A program made the translations under genes and the position numbers. Below are positions 19,378-30,584 of a stretch of 64,000 nucleotides of DNA, one piece after another. The stretch covers positions 868,001 through 932,000 of the forward strand of contig NZ_JMCG01000002.1 of NCBI RefSeq assembly GCF_000764325.1, in the 5' to 3' direction. This DNA comes from Vibrio navarrensis (lineage in GTDB: Bacteria; Pseudomonadota; Gammaproteobacteria; Enterobacterales; Vibrionaceae). A model generated the notes under the pieces. It saw only the letters and a list, made by a program, of their open reading frames with translations. It searched no databases and was not told where the DNA came from. Position 1 is the first letter of the stretch; the number at the start of each line of letters is the position of its first letter.

Positions 19378-19414
19378 GTCGCCCATCGCATGGCATATCC
19401 AGCCGATGGGCGAC
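19378..19414 (-). repeat. Hairpin between rapA and rluA
   Basis: GTCGCCCATCG (19378-19388) and CGATGGGCGAC (19404-19414) form a perfect 11-bp inverted repeat with a 15-base loop, 6 bp past the rapA stop. The minus-strand tail is only moderately T-rich, so it may be a weak terminator or an mRNA-stabilising hairpin. Confidence 0.6.
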
Positions 19415-19419
19415 GCGAA

Positions 19420-22329
19420 TTAGTTGTGGCTGACCACAATCAGACGCAGTGAATCAAGCTGGTACTGCGCTTTGCCAATGTAACCACTCAGCTCTTTGAT
19501 TTGCGCGTCAATCGCTTCCAGCTCTTCATCACGAATATTCGGGTTGACCGCTTTCAGCGCTTGCAGACGTTCCAGCTCACCATTGAGGCTTTGCTGCATC
19601 TCTTGCTGTGCTTGCTGGCGAATCGCTTCGACGCGCTCAACCACCAGCGCATCACCGGACTCGATCAAACGGTGAATATCTTGCTGCACCGATGAAACCA
19701 GTTTGCTGGCCAGATGGCGGTTAACCGGGCTAAGTTGACGGTTAAAGCCTTCAAACTCAACCTGAGCCGACAAATCATTGCCGCGCGCATCCATCATCAA
19801 ACGGATGGGCGTGCGCGGTAGGAAGCGGCCAATACCGCTGCGTTTAGGCGCTTGGGCATCCACAGCGTAGATCAGCTCGAGCAAAATTGTGCCAACCGGC
19901 AACGCTTTGTTCTTCAGCAGCGACACCGCACATGTGCCGACGCCTTCGCTCATCAACAGGTCGATACCGCCCTGAATCATCGGGTGTTCCCAACTGATAA
20001 AGTGCATGTCTTCACGCGACAGTGCCGTATCGCGGTCAAACGTGATGGTCGCTCCTTCGTAGGGTAAGCCCGGGTAGCTTGGCACCATCATGTGCTCGGA
20101 TGGCGTAACGACAATCGCGTTTTCGCCTTTATCGTCTTGGTTAAGGCCAATGGTATCAAACAGGCTCAGCGCAAAGCTCACCAAGTTGGTATCGCCATCT
20201 TTGCCCGCGATCTCTGCCACGATCTGCTGCGCTTTTTCGCCGCCGTTAGAGTGCATTTCCAACAGGCGATCGCGCCCTTGTTCCAACTGCGCTTTTAGCT
20301 CGAGGTTCATTTTAGCCGATTGGGCAATCACCTCTTCCAGCGGCGTACTGTCACCGGATGCGAGGATCTCAATCAGCGTATCGGCGTATTGGTCATACAC
20401 CGCACGGCCTGTTGGGCAGGTTTCAGCAAATGCGTTCAAGCCTTCATCGAACCAACGTGCGAGCACCTCTTGCGCAGTGCCTTGCAGGTAAGGGACATGA
20501 ATGTCGATATCACGTTTTTGTCCGATGCGATCCAAACGGCCAATCCGCTGCTCAAGCAGATCCGGGTTAAACGGCAAATCAAACATCACCAGCTGGTTAG
20601 CGAACTGGAAGTTACGGCCTTCTGAGCCGATCTCACTACAGATCAGCACCTGAGCGCCGCCCTCTTCCTGAGCAAAGTACGCCGCCGCTTTATCGCGCTC
20701 GAGAATCGACATGCCTTCGTGGAAGACGGTGGCGCGAATGCCTTCACGCTCGCGCAGCGCTTGCTCTAGTTGCAATGCCGTGCTGGAGCGTGAGGCGATA
20801 ACCAAAATTTTCTCGCTGCGTTTGGCGAGAATTTTTTCCAGCAGCCAGTTTACCCGTGAGTCAAATTGCCACCAGCTTGAATCGTCCCCTTCAAACTCTT
20901 GGAAGATCTCTTCCGGATAAAGGTTTTTCATCGCACGCGCTTCCGGCGTCATTTTACCGCCAATCATGCCAGAGACACGCATTGAAGTAGTGTATTGCGA
21001 TGGGATCGGCATCGGCAGCAGGTGCACGTTACGTACTGGGAAGCCTTTGATGGCCGCACGGGTGTTACGGAATAGAACACGCCCCGTACCGTGGCGATCC
21101 ATCAGGTTGTCAATCAGCTCTTGGCGCGCAGCGGCTTTGCTCTCTTCATCGGCGTTGCTTTCGATAATACGAAACAGCGGTTCAACGTCCTGCTCCGAAA
21201 GCAGTTCAGTGATCTGATTTTTTGCCTCATCAGGCAGCAGCTTGCCCGAAAACAGGGCAGTGATCGCATCGGCAACTGGCGCGTACTGCGCTTCTTCTTC
21301 GACAAACGCTTCGTAGTCGTAGAAACGATCTGAATCAAGTAGGCGCAGACGGGCAAAGTGGCTCTCGCGGCCAAGTTGCTCGGGCGTCGCGGTCAGCAGC
21401 AATACGCCCGGCGTGCGCTCAGCCAGCCCTTCAATCACTTGGTAGCCGCGGCTTGGTTTGTCTTGGCTCCATTCCAGATGGTGCGCTTCATCGACCACCA
21501 ACAGATCCCAATCCGCTTCCAGCGCTTGCTCAAAACGCTTGCGACTTTTGCGCAAAAAATCCAGTGAACAGAGCACGTACTGCTGGGTGTCAAATGGGTT
21601 GTCCGATTCGGCGAATGCTTCGACGCAGCGCTCTTCGTCAAAAATCGAGAAATGCAGGTTGAAACGACGCATCATTTCCACCAGCCACTGGTGCTGCAAA
21701 GTTTCTGGCACCACAATCAAAATGCGCTCAGCACGACCAAGCAGCACTTGTTGATGAATGATCATCCCCGCTTCGATGGTTTTACCTAGGCCCACTTCAT
21801 CTGCCAGTAATACGCGCGGCGCATGACGACGCCCCACTTCGTGGGCAATGTAAAGTTGGTGAGGAATAAGGCCAGCGCGCATGCCACAGAGGCCGCGCAT
21901 TGGGCTGCGATGCTGCTCATACTGATTTTTCAATGCGCGGTAACGCAGCACGAAGTTGTCCATGCGGTCGATTTGACCAGCGTACATTTTGTCTTGCGGC
22001 TTGTTGAAACGGATTTGGTTACTAAGGAAAATTTCACGCAGCGCGACTCCGGTCTCTTCGGTGTCTTCGCGCGTGCCGAGGTAAGTGTAAAGGCCTTTCT
22101 CCTCCACCACTTGTTCTACACGCAGTGACCAGCCTTCTTGACACTCCACGACATCACCGACGTTAAAAATCACTCGGGTTACTGGGGCATCGTTACTGGC
22201 ATAAACACGGTTTTCCTCTGAAGCGGCGAACATTAATGTCACCGTTCGCGCGTCTAACGCGACCACCGTACCTAAACCCAAATCACTTTCCGTATCGCTG
22301 ATCCAGCGTTGCCCCAGAGCAAATGTCAT
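19420..22329 (-). CDS. rapA: RNA polymerase-associated ATPase RapA
   Basis: This 969-residue Swi2/Snf2 ATPase binds RNA polymerase and helps recycle it from stalled post-termination complexes. The N-terminal tandem Tudor-like region covers about residues 1-110. The Walker A segment DEVGLGKT is at 177-184 and the DEAH box at 280-283. The second helicase lobe includes [19 protein letters not shown] and the [11 protein letters not shown] motif. The C-terminal part ends in a coiled region. The length matches E. coli RapA (968 residues). Its 520-bp upstream region also carries the promoter of the divergent PhoH-type gene. Confidence 0.97.
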   Translation of the reverse strand: MTFALGQRWISDTESDLGLGTVVALDARTVTLMFAASEENRVYASNDAPVTRVIFNVGDVVECQEGWSLRVEQVVEEKGLYTYLGTREDTEETGVALREIFLSNQIRFNKPQDKMYAGQIDRMDNFVLRYRALKNQYEQHRSPMRGLCGMRAGLIPHQLYIAHEVGRRHAPRVLLADEVGLGKTIEAGMIIHQQVLLGRAERILIVVPETLQHQWLVEMMRRFNLHFSIFDEERCVEAFAESDNPFDTQQYVLCSLDFLRKSRKRFEQALEADWDLLVVDEAHHLEWSQDKPSRGYQVIEGLAERTPGVLLLTATPEQLGRESHFARLRLLDSDRFYDYEAFVEEEAQYAPVADAITALFSGKLLPDEAKNQITELLSEQDVEPLFRIIESNADEESKAAARQELIDNLMDRHGTGRVLFRNTRAAIKGFPVRNVHLLPMPIPSQYTTSMRVSGMIGGKMTPEARAMKNLYPEEIFQEFEGDDSSWWQFDSRVNWLLEKILAKRSEKILVIASRSSTALQLEQALREREGIRATVFHEGMSILERDKAAAYFAQEEGGAQVLICSEIGSEGRNFQFANQLVMFDLPFNPDLLEQRIGRLDRIGQKRDIDIHVPYLQGTAQEVLARWFDEGLNAFAETCPTGRAVYDQYADTLIEILASGDSTPLEEVIAQSAKMNLELKAQLEQGRDRLLEMHSNGGEKAQQIVAEIAGKDGDTNLVSFALSLFDTIGLNQDDKGENAIVVTPSEHMMVPSYPGLPYEGATITFDRDTALSREDMHFISWEHPMIQGGIDLLMSEGVGTCAVSLLKNKALPVGTILLELIYAVDAQAPKRSGIGRFLPRTPIRLMMDARGNDLSAQVEFEGFNRQLSPVNRHLASKLVSSVQQDIHRLIESGDALVVERVEAIRQQAQQEMQQSLNGELERLQALKAVNPNIRDEELEAIDAQIKELSGYIGKAQYQLDSLRLIVVSHN

Positions 22330-22579
22330 GAATTGACTACCTCGTTTTGATTATGAATTCTAAAAGCTTAGTTCTGCTTACGCCCCTCGCCAACCGGGAA
22401 AAGGCGAATAATTCGCTGTAAAAATCGCCGCAGAAAAAGGCCGCTAATCTTACTTGATGCCGTGATGGAGGTCACGCCCAAACACTGGGATTCACTTTAT
22501 TTTTTTTCACCAAACGTGGATGAAATCAAAATGTAAAAAACTCATGGCATTTGTGGGATCTGGTGTGATCAAATTTGCG

Positions 22580-22585
22580 TATACT
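22580..22585 (+). promoter_or_regulatory. Candidate -10 box of the PhoH-type gene
   Basis: TATACT at 22580-22585 is followed about 6 bp later by a strong inverted repeat that would start the transcript. No good -35 box is seen. TGTGATCAAATTTGCG just upstream resembles half of a CRP site. Confidence 0.3.
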
Positions 22586-22590
22586 TAAAC

Positions 22591-22849
22591 AGAACCTGTT
22601 CGCCCTTTCTCGTCAGAAAGCTGACAGCGGCACAGATAATGCAGGTTCTCGGTACACGTTTAGGATCAACACGGGTTTGCAGTAAGTCGTCTCGCTACTC
22701 GGTTGACATGCCATATGCGCCCCCAATGGTGCCTCTGTCGGTAATGGCCGGAAGTATTCGACCTCTGCTGCAAGCATACGGCCAAGCAGAAGACCTCTGT
22801 CTTCGCTTGGTACTGAGCAAGCAAAGCCGCGCTGCGGCAAGGAGACGCT
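22591..22849 (+). promoter_or_regulatory. Long structured leader upstream of the PhoH-type gene
   Basis: AGAACCTG (22591-22598) pairs with CAGGTTCT (22642-22649). Inside it CTTTCT (22605-22610) pairs with AGAAAG (22615-22620). The rest, to the start codon at 22850, has further GC-rich pairing potential but no T run. An 81-codon open frame at 22639-22884 overlaps the gene start in another frame and is probably not a gene. The region could be a regulatory leader or contain a small RNA; no known riboswitch class was recognised. The part of the gap closer to rapA (22330-22560) shows nothing beyond AT-rich promoter-like sequence. Confidence 0.4.
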
Positions 22850-24226
22850 ATGGGCGATACCGACCGGAAACTGTTTGTACTTGATACCAACATACTGCTA
22901 CACGAACCCTTCGCTATCTACTCGTTCAAAGAGCACGACGTGGTGATACCCATGACGGTGCTTGAAGAGCTGGACCGAATTAAAGACAGTAAACGAGATG
23001 TGGCGCGCGATGCGCGCGTGGCGATTCGTGCACTGGAAGACCTCTTTCGCGATGCCACTCCGGATGAAATTTCAGAAGGCATTCCCGTCTCCGGGGAAGG
23101 CAACAGTCGCGGTACCATTGCTATTTTGGCCGATTTCGAACTGCAAGAAACGGTCAAAGCCTTTGCTGATAAAGCGGGCGACAACCGCATTCTCAACGCC
23201 GTGCTTTATCTACAAAACAAACGTGCGCCACGCGAAGTGGTGCTGGTTACCAAAGACATCAACATGCGTCTGCGCGCCAAAGGGGCCGGTGTACGCTTTG
23301 TTGAAGACTATCGCACCGACCAACTGATTGACGACATTCAATACCTCACCAAAGGCTTTCAACAGCGTGAAGGCGATTTTTGGCAAAACGTGGATCAGGT
23401 TGAAAGCCGCACGCTCGGCGGCCGGACCTATCACACCCTCGATAGAGCGCCGTTCGACCCGACCTTTATTAACCAATATGTGATTGATGAAGAGAGCGAC
23501 TTCGCCGGCCGTGTGGCGGAGATTGACGGCGACAAACTGACGCTGCTCGACATCAGTCGTGAGCGCATGATGCACCGCCGCGCTTGGGATATCTCACCGA
23601 AGAACATCTATCAGGCGATGGCGCTGGATGCGTTGCTGGATCCGACCATTGACCTTGTCATCCTCACTGGCGCGGCGGGCAGCGGTAAAACCTTGCTTGC
23701 CATGGCCGCCGCGCTAGAGCAAACCATAGAGAAAAAGATGTTCGATAAGATCATCGTGACGCGCAACACACCAGACATCGGCGAGTCGATCGGCTTCTTG
23801 CCCGGCACCGAGGAGGAAAAAATGATGCCTTGGCTTGCGTCCGTGACCGATACGCTGGAAGCGCTGCACAAAAACGATCACTGTACCGAAGGCTCGCTCA
23901 AATACATCGTCGATAAAGCCAACATTCAGTTCAAATCGATCAACTTTATGCGTGGCCGTTCGATTCAAAATGCGTTTGTCTTGCTGGATGAGTGCCAAAA
24001 CCTCACCGCATCACAAATCAAAACCATCATCACCCGTTGTGGGGAAGGCACTAAGATCGTCTGTTCCGGTAACCTGGCGCAGATTGATTCCCACTATCTA
24101 ACTCCAGTCACCTCGGGCCTGACCTACATGGTCGAGCGCTTTAAGAATTTCGAAGGCAGTGCCAACATCCACCTCAACGGTGTGGTGCGCAGCCGCTTGG
24201 CGGAATTTGCCGAGGAGAATTTGTAG
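22850..24226 (+). CDS. PIN domain-PhoH ATPase fusion
   Basis: This 458-residue protein combines an N-terminal PIN nuclease domain (about 7-135) with a C-terminal PhoH ATPase domain. The PIN domain begins KLFVLDTNILLHEP with the first acidic residue Asp12. The Walker A motif GAAGSGKT is at residues 274-281, and the Walker B region is FVLLDECQNLT. The architecture matches the PhoH2/YlaK type, for which RNA helicase and RNase activities are described in mycobacteria. A GGAGA ribosome binding site precedes the ATG at 22850. It is transcribed divergently from rapA after a long leader and followed by a heptamer repeat and a terminator. Confidence 0.9.
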   Translation: MGDTDRKLFVLDTNILLHEPFAIYSFKEHDVVIPMTVLEELDRIKDSKRDVARDARVAIRALEDLFRDATPDEISEGIPVSGEGNSRGTIAILADFELQETVKAFADKAGDNRILNAVLYLQNKRAPREVVLVTKDINMRLRAKGAGVRFVEDYRTDQLIDDIQYLTKGFQQREGDFWQNVDQVESRTLGGRTYHTLDRAPFDPTFINQYVIDEESDFAGRVAEIDGDKLTLLDISRERMMHRRAWDISPKNIYQAMALDALLDPTIDLVILTGAAGSGKTLLAMAAALEQTIEKKMFDKIIVTRNTPDIGESIGFLPGTEEEKMMPWLASVTDTLEALHKNDHCTEGSLKYIVDKANIQFKSINFMRGRSIQNAFVLLDECQNLTASQIKTIITRCGEGTKIVCSGNLAQIDSHYLTPVTSGLTYMVERFKNFEGSANIHLNGVVRSRLAEFAEENL

Positions 24227-24250
24227 CGAGGAACTAGGAAAGCGAGGAAC

Positions 24251-24311
24251 TGGGTTCTGGGTTCTGGGTTCTGGGTTCTGGGTTCTGGGGGCTAGGTTCT
24301 GGGGGCTAGGT
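24251..24311. repeat. TGGGTTC heptamer tandem repeat
   Basis: Five exact copies of TGGGTTC at 24251-24285 are followed by degenerate units containing GGGGGCTAGGTTCT. The array lies between the PhoH-type stop codon and the terminator and may vary in copy number by slippage. Confidence 0.85.
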
Positions 24312-24347
24312 TACTCATAAATGAGTAAACGAGACAAGAGTGAGCTT

Positions 24348-24379
24348 AAAAAAGGGGGCGATCATTTCGCCCCCTTTTG
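24348..24379. terminator. Bidirectional terminator between the PhoH-type gene and tldD
   Basis: AAAGGGGGCGA (24351-24361) and TCGCCCCCTTT (24367-24377) form a perfect 11-bp stem with A and T runs on either side, between convergent genes. Confidence 0.9.
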
Positions 24380-24395
24380 TTATTACTGTGTGGGA

Positions 24396-25841
24396 TTATT
24401 CCGTGCCACCTACCGTGATGGAGTCGAGTTTCAGGGTCGGTTGCCCAACACCAACCGGAATACTCTGCCCGGCTTTGCCACACACGCCGACACCACGGTC
24501 AATGCTGAGATCGTTGCCGACCATCGACACTTGTTGCATGGCTTCAATCCCAGAACCAATCAAAGTCGCGCCTTTAACCGGGCGAGTGATCTTGCCGTTT
24601 TCGATTAAATACGCTTCCGAGGTTGAGAAGACAAACTTACCGGAAGTGATGTCTACCTGACCGCCACCGAAGTTAGGCGCGTACAAGCCTTTTTTCACCG
24701 TGGCGATGATCTCTTCCGGCGTGTGCTGACCCGGCAGCATGTAAGTGTTAGTCATGCGCGGCATCGGCAGGTGAGCGTAAGATTCACGGCGACCGTTACC
24801 CGTTGGGTTCACGCCCATCAAACGTGCGTTGAGCTTATCTTGCATGTAGCCTTGCAAAACGCCGTTTTCAATCAGGGTGTTGTATTGACCATTTACCCCT
24901 TCGTCATCCACGTTCAAAGAACCACGCAGATCTTTGAGTGTGCCGTCATCGACAATGGTACATAGTGGCGAGGTCACCTGACTGCCGATTTTGCCGGAGA
25001 AGACGGAAGAGCCTTTACGGTTGAAATCCCCTTCCAAACCATGGCCGACCGCTTCATGCAGCAGTACGCCCGGCCAGCCCGAACCGAGTACCACAGGCAT
25101 GGTTCCCGCTGGCGCTGCGTCGGCTTCAAGATTGACCAGTGCCATGCGAATCGCTTCATCAGCAAAGTGGAACGCGCGTTGCACGCCATCTTCCTCTCCG
25201 ATAAAGAAATCGTAGCCAAAACGGCCGCCGCCGCCTGAGCTGCCACGCTCACGGCGATCGCCTTTTTCCGCCAGTACGCTAATGGATAATCTCACCAGCG
25301 GGCGCACATCGCCTGCGTAAGTGCCATCGGTTGCGGCAACCAACATCTGTTCATGCACGCCGCTTAAGCTAATCGACACCTCTTTGACAAGCGGCTCTTT
25401 GGTGCGGATATAGGCATCGAGCGATTTAAGCAGTTCGGTTTTTTGCTGTTTTTCCCAGCATGCGAGTGGATTGAGCGCTGCATAATAGTGCTGATTGTCG
25501 CTACGGCGAAAGGCTTGAACTTGGCCATTTTGCCCTTGCTGGGCAATACCGCGCGCGGCAAGAGCACTTTGGCGTAAGCCGTCCAACTGGATTTGGTCGG
25601 CATAGGCAAAACCGGTTTTTTCACCCGTCACCGCACGCACACCGACACCACAATCAATATTGAAAGAACCGTCTTTGATGATGCTGTCTTCCAGCACTAG
25701 AGATTCGTGCCAGCTGGACTGAAAATAGATGTCGGCATAGTCAATTTGGCGCGTTGCAATACTGCTTAACGTCTCCGCCACGTCCTGCGCTGTTAGACCT
25801 CCCGGTGCTAACAGTGCCTCTTCTACTTGATTAATACTCAT
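24396..25841 (-). CDS. tldD: Metalloprotease TldD
   Basis: This 481-residue protein is the catalytic subunit of the TldD/TldE (PmbA) protease. That complex degrades small unfolded peptides and processes microcin B17 in E. coli, and it also affects CcdA stability. The zinc motif HEAVGH (HExxxH) is at residues 262-267. The N-terminal domain and the C-terminal beta domain fit the family length. The tldE/pmbA gene is not in this window. It is the last gene of the mreB-to-tldD run and overlaps the upstream nitrilase gene by 4 bp (ATGA). Confidence 0.96.
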   Translation of the reverse strand: MSINQVEEALLAPGGLTAQDVAETLSSIATRQIDYADIYFQSSWHESLVLEDSIIKDGSFNIDCGVGVRAVTGEKTGFAYADQIQLDGLRQSALAARGIAQQGQNGQVQAFRRSDNQHYYAALNPLACWEKQQKTELLKSLDAYIRTKEPLVKEVSISLSGVHEQMLVAATDGTYAGDVRPLVRLSISVLAEKGDRRERGSSGGGGRFGYDFFIGEEDGVQRAFHFADEAIRMALVNLEADAAPAGTMPVVLGSGWPGVLLHEAVGHGLEGDFNRKGSSVFSGKIGSQVTSPLCTIVDDGTLKDLRGSLNVDDEGVNGQYNTLIENGVLQGYMQDKLNARLMGVNPTGNGRRESYAHLPMPRMTNTYMLPGQHTPEEIIATVKKGLYAPNFGGGQVDITSGKFVFSTSEAYLIENGKITRPVKGATLIGSGIEAMQQVSMVGNDLSIDRGVGVCGKAGQSIPVGVGQPTLKLDSITVGGTE

Positions 25842-26674
25842 AAGCTTGGCTCTGCTTTTTTATTTAGTAAATGGGTAAAACGACCATGCTGAGCAACGGG
25901 CATGTTTTGTCGAATCTTCTCGCTATAGGCTAAATCAATCTCGGCAACAAGCAAGTCGCCCTGTTGTGGGAGTTGCGCCACCAAACTTCCCCACGGGTCA
26001 ATCACCATCGAATGACCCCACGTTTCTCGCTTGGCGGAGTGCTGGCCACCTTGCCCCGCGGCAATCACCCAGGTTTGTGTTTCGATGGCGCGGGCTCTGA
26101 GCAGTACTTCCCAATGCGCTTCGCCAGTGACGGCGGTAAACGCCGCAGGCACCAAAATTATTTGCGCACCTTGCTCTCGTAGCGCTTGGTAGAGCGCAGG
26201 AAAACGCAAGTCGTAACAGATGCTCAGACCAAGTTTGCCGACCGTCGTCTCCACCACGCAAATTTCATTACCGGGCTGAAAACTATCGGACTCGCGATAG
26301 CTACCATGACCATCGGCCACATCGACATCAAACATGTGCAGTTTGCTGTAATGGCCTAAACGCTCACCATCGGGACCAAACACCAAACTGGTGGTGGTCA
26401 CGCCAGTGGCGCTGCGGATCGGCATACTGCCGACCACCAAGGTGATCTGCTGGCGTTTCGCCAACTGCGCTAAAGCACGTTGCAGCGGCCCCTCTCCCAG
26501 CACTTCCGCATGCTGGTGGTAGGCTTGTTTGTCGGCAAACAGCAGCGCATTTTCCGGTGTTACCACCAGTTTTGCTCCTTGTTTGGCAGCCTGCTCACAG
26601 CCGCGCTGAATCGCCGCCAGATTGGCTGCGGGTTCGGCGCTTGAGGTCATCTGAATAATGGCAATCCTTTCCAT
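25838..26674 (-). CDS. Nitrilase-superfamily amidohydrolase (Nit1-like)
   Basis: This 278-residue carbon-nitrogen hydrolase has the complete catalytic triad: Glu41 (TPENALLF), Lys111 (YSKLHMFD) and Cys153 (SICYDLRFP). The [15 protein letters not shown] region and the length fit the Nit1/YbeM branch, whose members hydrolyse deaminated glutathione as metabolite repair. That function is known for relatives and is inferred here. It overlaps tldD by 4 bp and follows yhdP by 9 bp, so it is co-transcribed with both. Confidence 0.88.
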   Translation of the reverse strand: MERIAIIQMTSSAEPAANLAAIQRGCEQAAKQGAKLVVTPENALLFADKQAYHQHAEVLGEGPLQRALAQLAKRQQITLVVGSMPIRSATGVTTTSLVFGPDGERLGHYSKLHMFDVDVADGHGSYRESDSFQPGNEICVVETTVGKLGLSICYDLRFPALYQALREQGAQIILVPAAFTAVTGEAHWEVLLRARAIETQTWVIAAGQGGQHSAKRETWGHSMVIDPWGSLVAQLPQQGDLLVAEIDLAYSEKIRQNMPVAQHGRFTHLLNKKAEPSL

Positions 26675-26683
26675 TGCACACTC

Positions 26684-29600
26684 CTATTGTTGCACTTCGC
26701 TGCGCATTTTCTCTGGCAGGGTAAACTCGCCGCGGCTACGGGAAATCTCTTTTACCGTCGGCGCTTCCAGCGGCCCTTTGACTTCGTAGTTAACCTGCGT
26801 AAACACCTCAACTACGGGCGAGATCACCGTCGAGATCGCCAGCACGTACAGTGCAGTTTGCGGCGCTACGGCAAACGCCGTCAGAATCGGAATGCCCGAG
26901 GTAACATCGGGAATAAACTGTACTTCGGCATCGACCGTACGCTGCCCCATGTCTGCCAAACCGCGAATGCGCATTTCACCGGCCAGCGCGTCCATAAAAA
27001 TGTCGTTAGTGACAAACACACCATCTTGAATTTTGCCAGTGCCTTTGATCGAGTTAAACGCCATGCCCTGATCAAACACGTCGGTAAAATCGAGCTGCAT
27101 TTTACGGATGATCGAGTCTAGACTGAACAGCCCCAGCAGACGCGCCGCGCCGCTCACATCGGAGATCACCCCTTTACCAAACTCGCTCTGCACTTCACCA
27201 TCTAAGGTGCTGACACGCATCGACCAAGGCGCACCATCCCACTCCACTTTTGAGGTGATCTCAAACGGCGCTTTTTGGATCCCAGAGGTGATACCAAAGC
27301 GCTCCATCAAGTCGCTGTTGTTTTCACCGCTCACTTTGAGGTTCATTTGAGAGTGACTGCGCTCGCCATCCAACATCCAGCGCCCGCTCACATCCACCTG
27401 ACTGCTGCCACTGGCGAGCTTAAGCTGTTTCCACTCCAGCGCATTGCCTTGACGCTGCAAATCGACGTTAACAGTGCCGACTTTGTAGCCTTGCAACCAA
27501 AAATCATCAATGTTGAGAGTCAAATTCGGCATAGCTTGGTGAAACTGGCGATCAAAATCGCTGATGAGCGGCGCATCTTCACTTTCTGCGGTCAACAGAG
27601 ACTCTTGCTTGGCTTTTTTCTCATCTAAACCGGGAATATAGAGGTGCAGTTTCTCCAACGACACCGCTAAGTCATAAGGTTCAAGATAGTGCGCTTTGCC
27701 GTCGACTTCCTGACTTTTCACCTCCAGTTGCCAACTGAGGTTCTTTTTACGTGCAGAGAAATCCACATCGTGGAACTCGATCCCGGCGAGGCGCAATGTT
27801 GGCGTTTCCAGTTTGACTCGAGTCGGTAGCGGAATTTCTGGTGTTTGCATCCCGTCGAGCGCGGATTGATTGCTGGCGGGCTTCGCCATCACCACATCCA
27901 GCCACTCATCAAAATCAAAGTAGTCAGTGCGGATCAACGCATGATGCCCGACCACTGGGCTGATTTTGAACCCGCCATTACCCAGTACTAGGTTGGTCGC
28001 GGTCAACTGCGGCACTTTACCGGTAATGTCGATTTCGGTTTGATATTTCGCATTGGGAAGTTGCAGACGCGCGGTGATCGACTCTTGATTGCCAGAGGCT
28101 TGCAGCCGCGCATTCCAGTTCTCACCCACCGATTTATTGAGCGGATACGGGTAGCGACTGGCAACGCGATCCAACTTAGCGCTGAGATCTAACTGATAAG
28201 TAAAACCGACGTCATTGAGCTGCAAATCGATGTCCATCAACCAAGGCGCATGGCCGGAAAGTCGCCCTAGCCATTGCTCGCCGACATAAGGGACCAGCGG
28301 CTTCACATCCCAATCCGCCACGGTGTTGATCTTAACGCTGTAACCGTAATCGGCACTTTCACCAGCAAAATCGATGGCGATGTTCTGCTTGAGCAACTTG
28401 GCCGACAAACCGGAGGCTTTCACCACATCGTTGTCGAACTCAATCCGTCCGGAGACTTTTTCCAAAGCCATCGGCGGCGCATCAATATCGACATGATTGC
28501 CTTTCAGATCGGCGTATCCCCACGCACGCGGCTCTTTGCTGCTCTCAAAGGGAATATTGAGTTGAAACTGCGATACCACCGGCCCTTTGACTTGCAAAGC
28601 CGTGAGCGCGGCGCCGACCGAGTCCACCAACGGCGTCGCGGTCATGTAGTCACGCACCGCATTACCTTCCGCCGTAGCGCTTGCCTCGATTTCAATATGC
28701 CCATCTTCGACCAGTTCCGGAATACGTCCGGTGATACGTGATGCTTGCACCTCTTTTAAGGTCGCCGATTTCGAATCAAGGTACATGGCATCGTTTTGGA
28801 ACAACAGATCCATCTGCAAATCCGTGATCGGCGGCCACGCGGTATCAAAACTGAATTTCCCCTCTTGTAAACCGACCCAAGCTTGGAACATGCCATCGTT
28901 GTCTCGGTAAGGAAACTGCCCCAGTTCACCGTACCAAAGCAGCTTGGCGGTATTGACTTTACCACCTTGGATTGCACTGGAGAGATAGTCGGTTAACTCG
29001 CGCCCAAGCGCCAACGTCGGCAAATAACGCCATGTTTCGCCAGCATTGTAAGCGTCGGCTTCGGCATAAAAAGAGAGAAACGGACTCTGGTTGTCAGGAA
29101 AATCTAAACGAAACTCACCCAGCACTTGCAAATCTGGCGTGGCGGCGGTCACCTTATCGGCCCATAGTCGCCAGCCACCAGCGTAGTTTTGCCACACAAG
29201 GTCGACTTGCCCTTGCTTGATATTGAGCGGCGCCTGAAACACGTCTCCGTACGGAAACACATCATCAATCACCGCCAAAGAGACTTTGGCTTGCGTCGGC
29301 GTGCCGGAGATTGCTCCTGTCACATTGTGAAAACCCGGTAACAGTTCCCACTGCTGCATGGCTAAGGAATCGACTTCTGCCGAGTAGCGCAGTGAATCAA
29401 GTCCATCGCTCATTTTCAGGCGAATGTCTTCAATCAGCCCTTTTGGCTCAAGTTTGGTCAACACATCGGTCACCTCGGTAGAGTCTGGCATCAGCTTAAC
29501 CAGTGGCAGCAAGGCCTGAATACTCAGTTGCGAGAGGTTTAGCGTCCAACCTTGTGGCTGCCAATCAAAGGCGACATCCAGCTCCGGCCAGTCGGTTTCG

Positions 29601-30574
29601 TCGGTACGCAGACTCAGTGAGTGACCATTTACTTTCCACCCCTCTTTATCGGGAGAAAGCTTGAATACGCCCGATTCGAGGATCAGTGCATGGCGATTTT
29701 TTTCACTCCAAATCAGCTCGGAAGGCAACAATTCCACATAGGCATAACGAGGCTTCGAGTGTTGTAAGGTCAGCCAAGACTTGAGACTCACCTTGCCAGA
29801 TTCAATCCCGCTCTCACTTTTCATATAGCGGGTTAGCCAAGGCGTTACGGAAATCTCCTCGGCATTAACGTAAAACTCCCCACTGACATCCAAGAGCGAA
29901 CCATGGTCGACAAAGTTAGCGGTCACTAACAGAGAATTGAGATTGGTGCCAGCAATGCTGACCACCCCTTCCGCTAAGTGGTGCGCGCCTTGGTTACGCC
30001 AACGCAGCTTCTCAATATCCAGTCGGCGATTTTCGCCCGACACCGAGCGATACCAGATTTTCGATTGCGTGAGAGACACCTCTTCAAGCTGCCTAAGCAA
30101 CAAGCTATCGAGCCGTTCAATCAGTTGCGAGGTTTTACTGTCTAGCGCAGGTTGCGCAGCGGCTTGACTGCTTTCGGATGGCGGCGGAATCAGGTTCAGC
30201 GAGCGCACATCCAAAGCCAGACCATTGAGATCGAGATTGGCGACCACTGGCTGTAAAGTCAGTAAAGACTGGAGTAAATCGAACTCAACGTGGATTTCAT
30301 CCACCGACAAGTTGATCTCTTGCTCACCAGACAGTTGCGCCTCAAGTCCTTGCAGCGCCACCGAAGGATGGCTATTGCGCCAGGCGCCAGCCACACTGCG
30401 GATCGCCACATCAAGGCCTGTACCCTGTTTCACCCAACTGGTGATTTCTTGCTGAAAATGGTTCATGCGCGGCAGGGCAATCCGCAGCGCAGTGACAGTG
30501 ATAGCCAGCACCAGCAGGGCTGACACAATCAGCCACAGCAGCGCTCGCCCAAAGCGGGTAACAACAGAGATCAC
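26684..30574 (-). CDS. yhdP: YhdP, AsmA-like envelope lipid transport protein
   Basis: This 1296-residue protein has one N-terminal membrane segment (about 9-29) and then a very long periplasmic beta-rich region. The C-terminal AsmA-like part (SEFGKGVISDVSGAARLLGL, then VDAEVQFIPDVTSG) is recognisable. In E. coli YhdP works with TamB and YdbH to move phospholipids across the periplasm to the outer membrane, probably through a hydrophobic groove. The length is close to the E. coli protein (1266 residues). It sits between rng and the nitrilase gene, with gaps of 10 and 9 bp, in the conserved rng-yhdP-tldD order. Confidence 0.94.
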   Translation of the reverse strand: MISVVTRFGRALLWLIVSALLVLAITVTALRIALPRMNHFQQEITSWVKQGTGLDVAIRSVAGAWRNSHPSVALQGLEAQLSGEQEINLSVDEIHVEFDLLQSLLTLQPVVANLDLNGLALDVRSLNLIPPPSESSQAAAQPALDSKTSQLIERLDSLLLRQLEEVSLTQSKIWYRSVSGENRRLDIEKLRWRNQGAHHLAEGVVSIAGTNLNSLLVTANFVDHGSLLDVSGEFYVNAEEISVTPWLTRYMKSESGIESGKVSLKSWLTLQHSKPRYAYVELLPSELIWSEKNRHALILESGVFKLSPDKEGWKVNGHSLSLRTDETDWPELDVAFDWQPQGWTLNLSQLSIQALLPLVKLMPDSTEVTDVLTKLEPKGLIEDIRLKMSDGLDSLRYSAEVDSLAMQQWELLPGFHNVTGAISGTPTQAKVSLAVIDDVFPYGDVFQAPLNIKQGQVDLVWQNYAGGWRLWADKVTAATPDLQVLGEFRLDFPDNQSPFLSFYAEADAYNAGETWRYLPTLALGRELTDYLSSAIQGGKVNTAKLLWYGELGQFPYRDNDGMFQAWVGLQEGKFSFDTAWPPITDLQMDLLFQNDAMYLDSKSATLKEVQASRITGRIPELVEDGHIEIEASATAEGNAVRDYMTATPLVDSVGAALTALQVKGPVVSQFQLNIPFESSKEPRAWGYADLKGNHVDIDAPPMALEKVSGRIEFDNDVVKASGLSAKLLKQNIAIDFAGESADYGYSVKINTVADWDVKPLVPYVGEQWLGRLSGHAPWLMDIDLQLNDVGFTYQLDLSAKLDRVASRYPYPLNKSVGENWNARLQASGNQESITARLQLPNAKYQTEIDITGKVPQLTATNLVLGNGGFKISPVVGHHALIRTDYFDFDEWLDVVMAKPASNQSALDGMQTPEIPLPTRVKLETPTLRLAGIEFHDVDFSARKKNLSWQLEVKSQEVDGKAHYLEPYDLAVSLEKLHLYIPGLDEKKAKQESLLTAESEDAPLISDFDRQFHQAMPNLTLNIDDFWLQGYKVGTVNVDLQRQGNALEWKQLKLASGSSQVDVSGRWMLDGERSHSQMNLKVSGENNSDLMERFGITSGIQKAPFEITSKVEWDGAPWSMRVSTLDGEVQSEFGKGVISDVSGAARLLGLFSLDSIIRKMQLDFTDVFDQGMAFNSIKGTGKIQDGVFVTNDIFMDALAGEMRIRGLADMGQRTVDAEVQFIPDVTSGIPILTAFAVAPQTALYVLAISTVISPVVEVFTQVNYEVKGPLEAPTVKEISRSRGEFTLPEKMRSEVQQ

Positions 30575-30584
30575 AAATTTTCCA

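Noticed and set aside
22639-22884. 81-codon open frame upstream of the PIN-PhoH gene
   Set aside because: It overlaps the start of the gene in another frame, is Arg/Ser-rich and has no good ribosome binding site; the region is better explained as a leader RNA.
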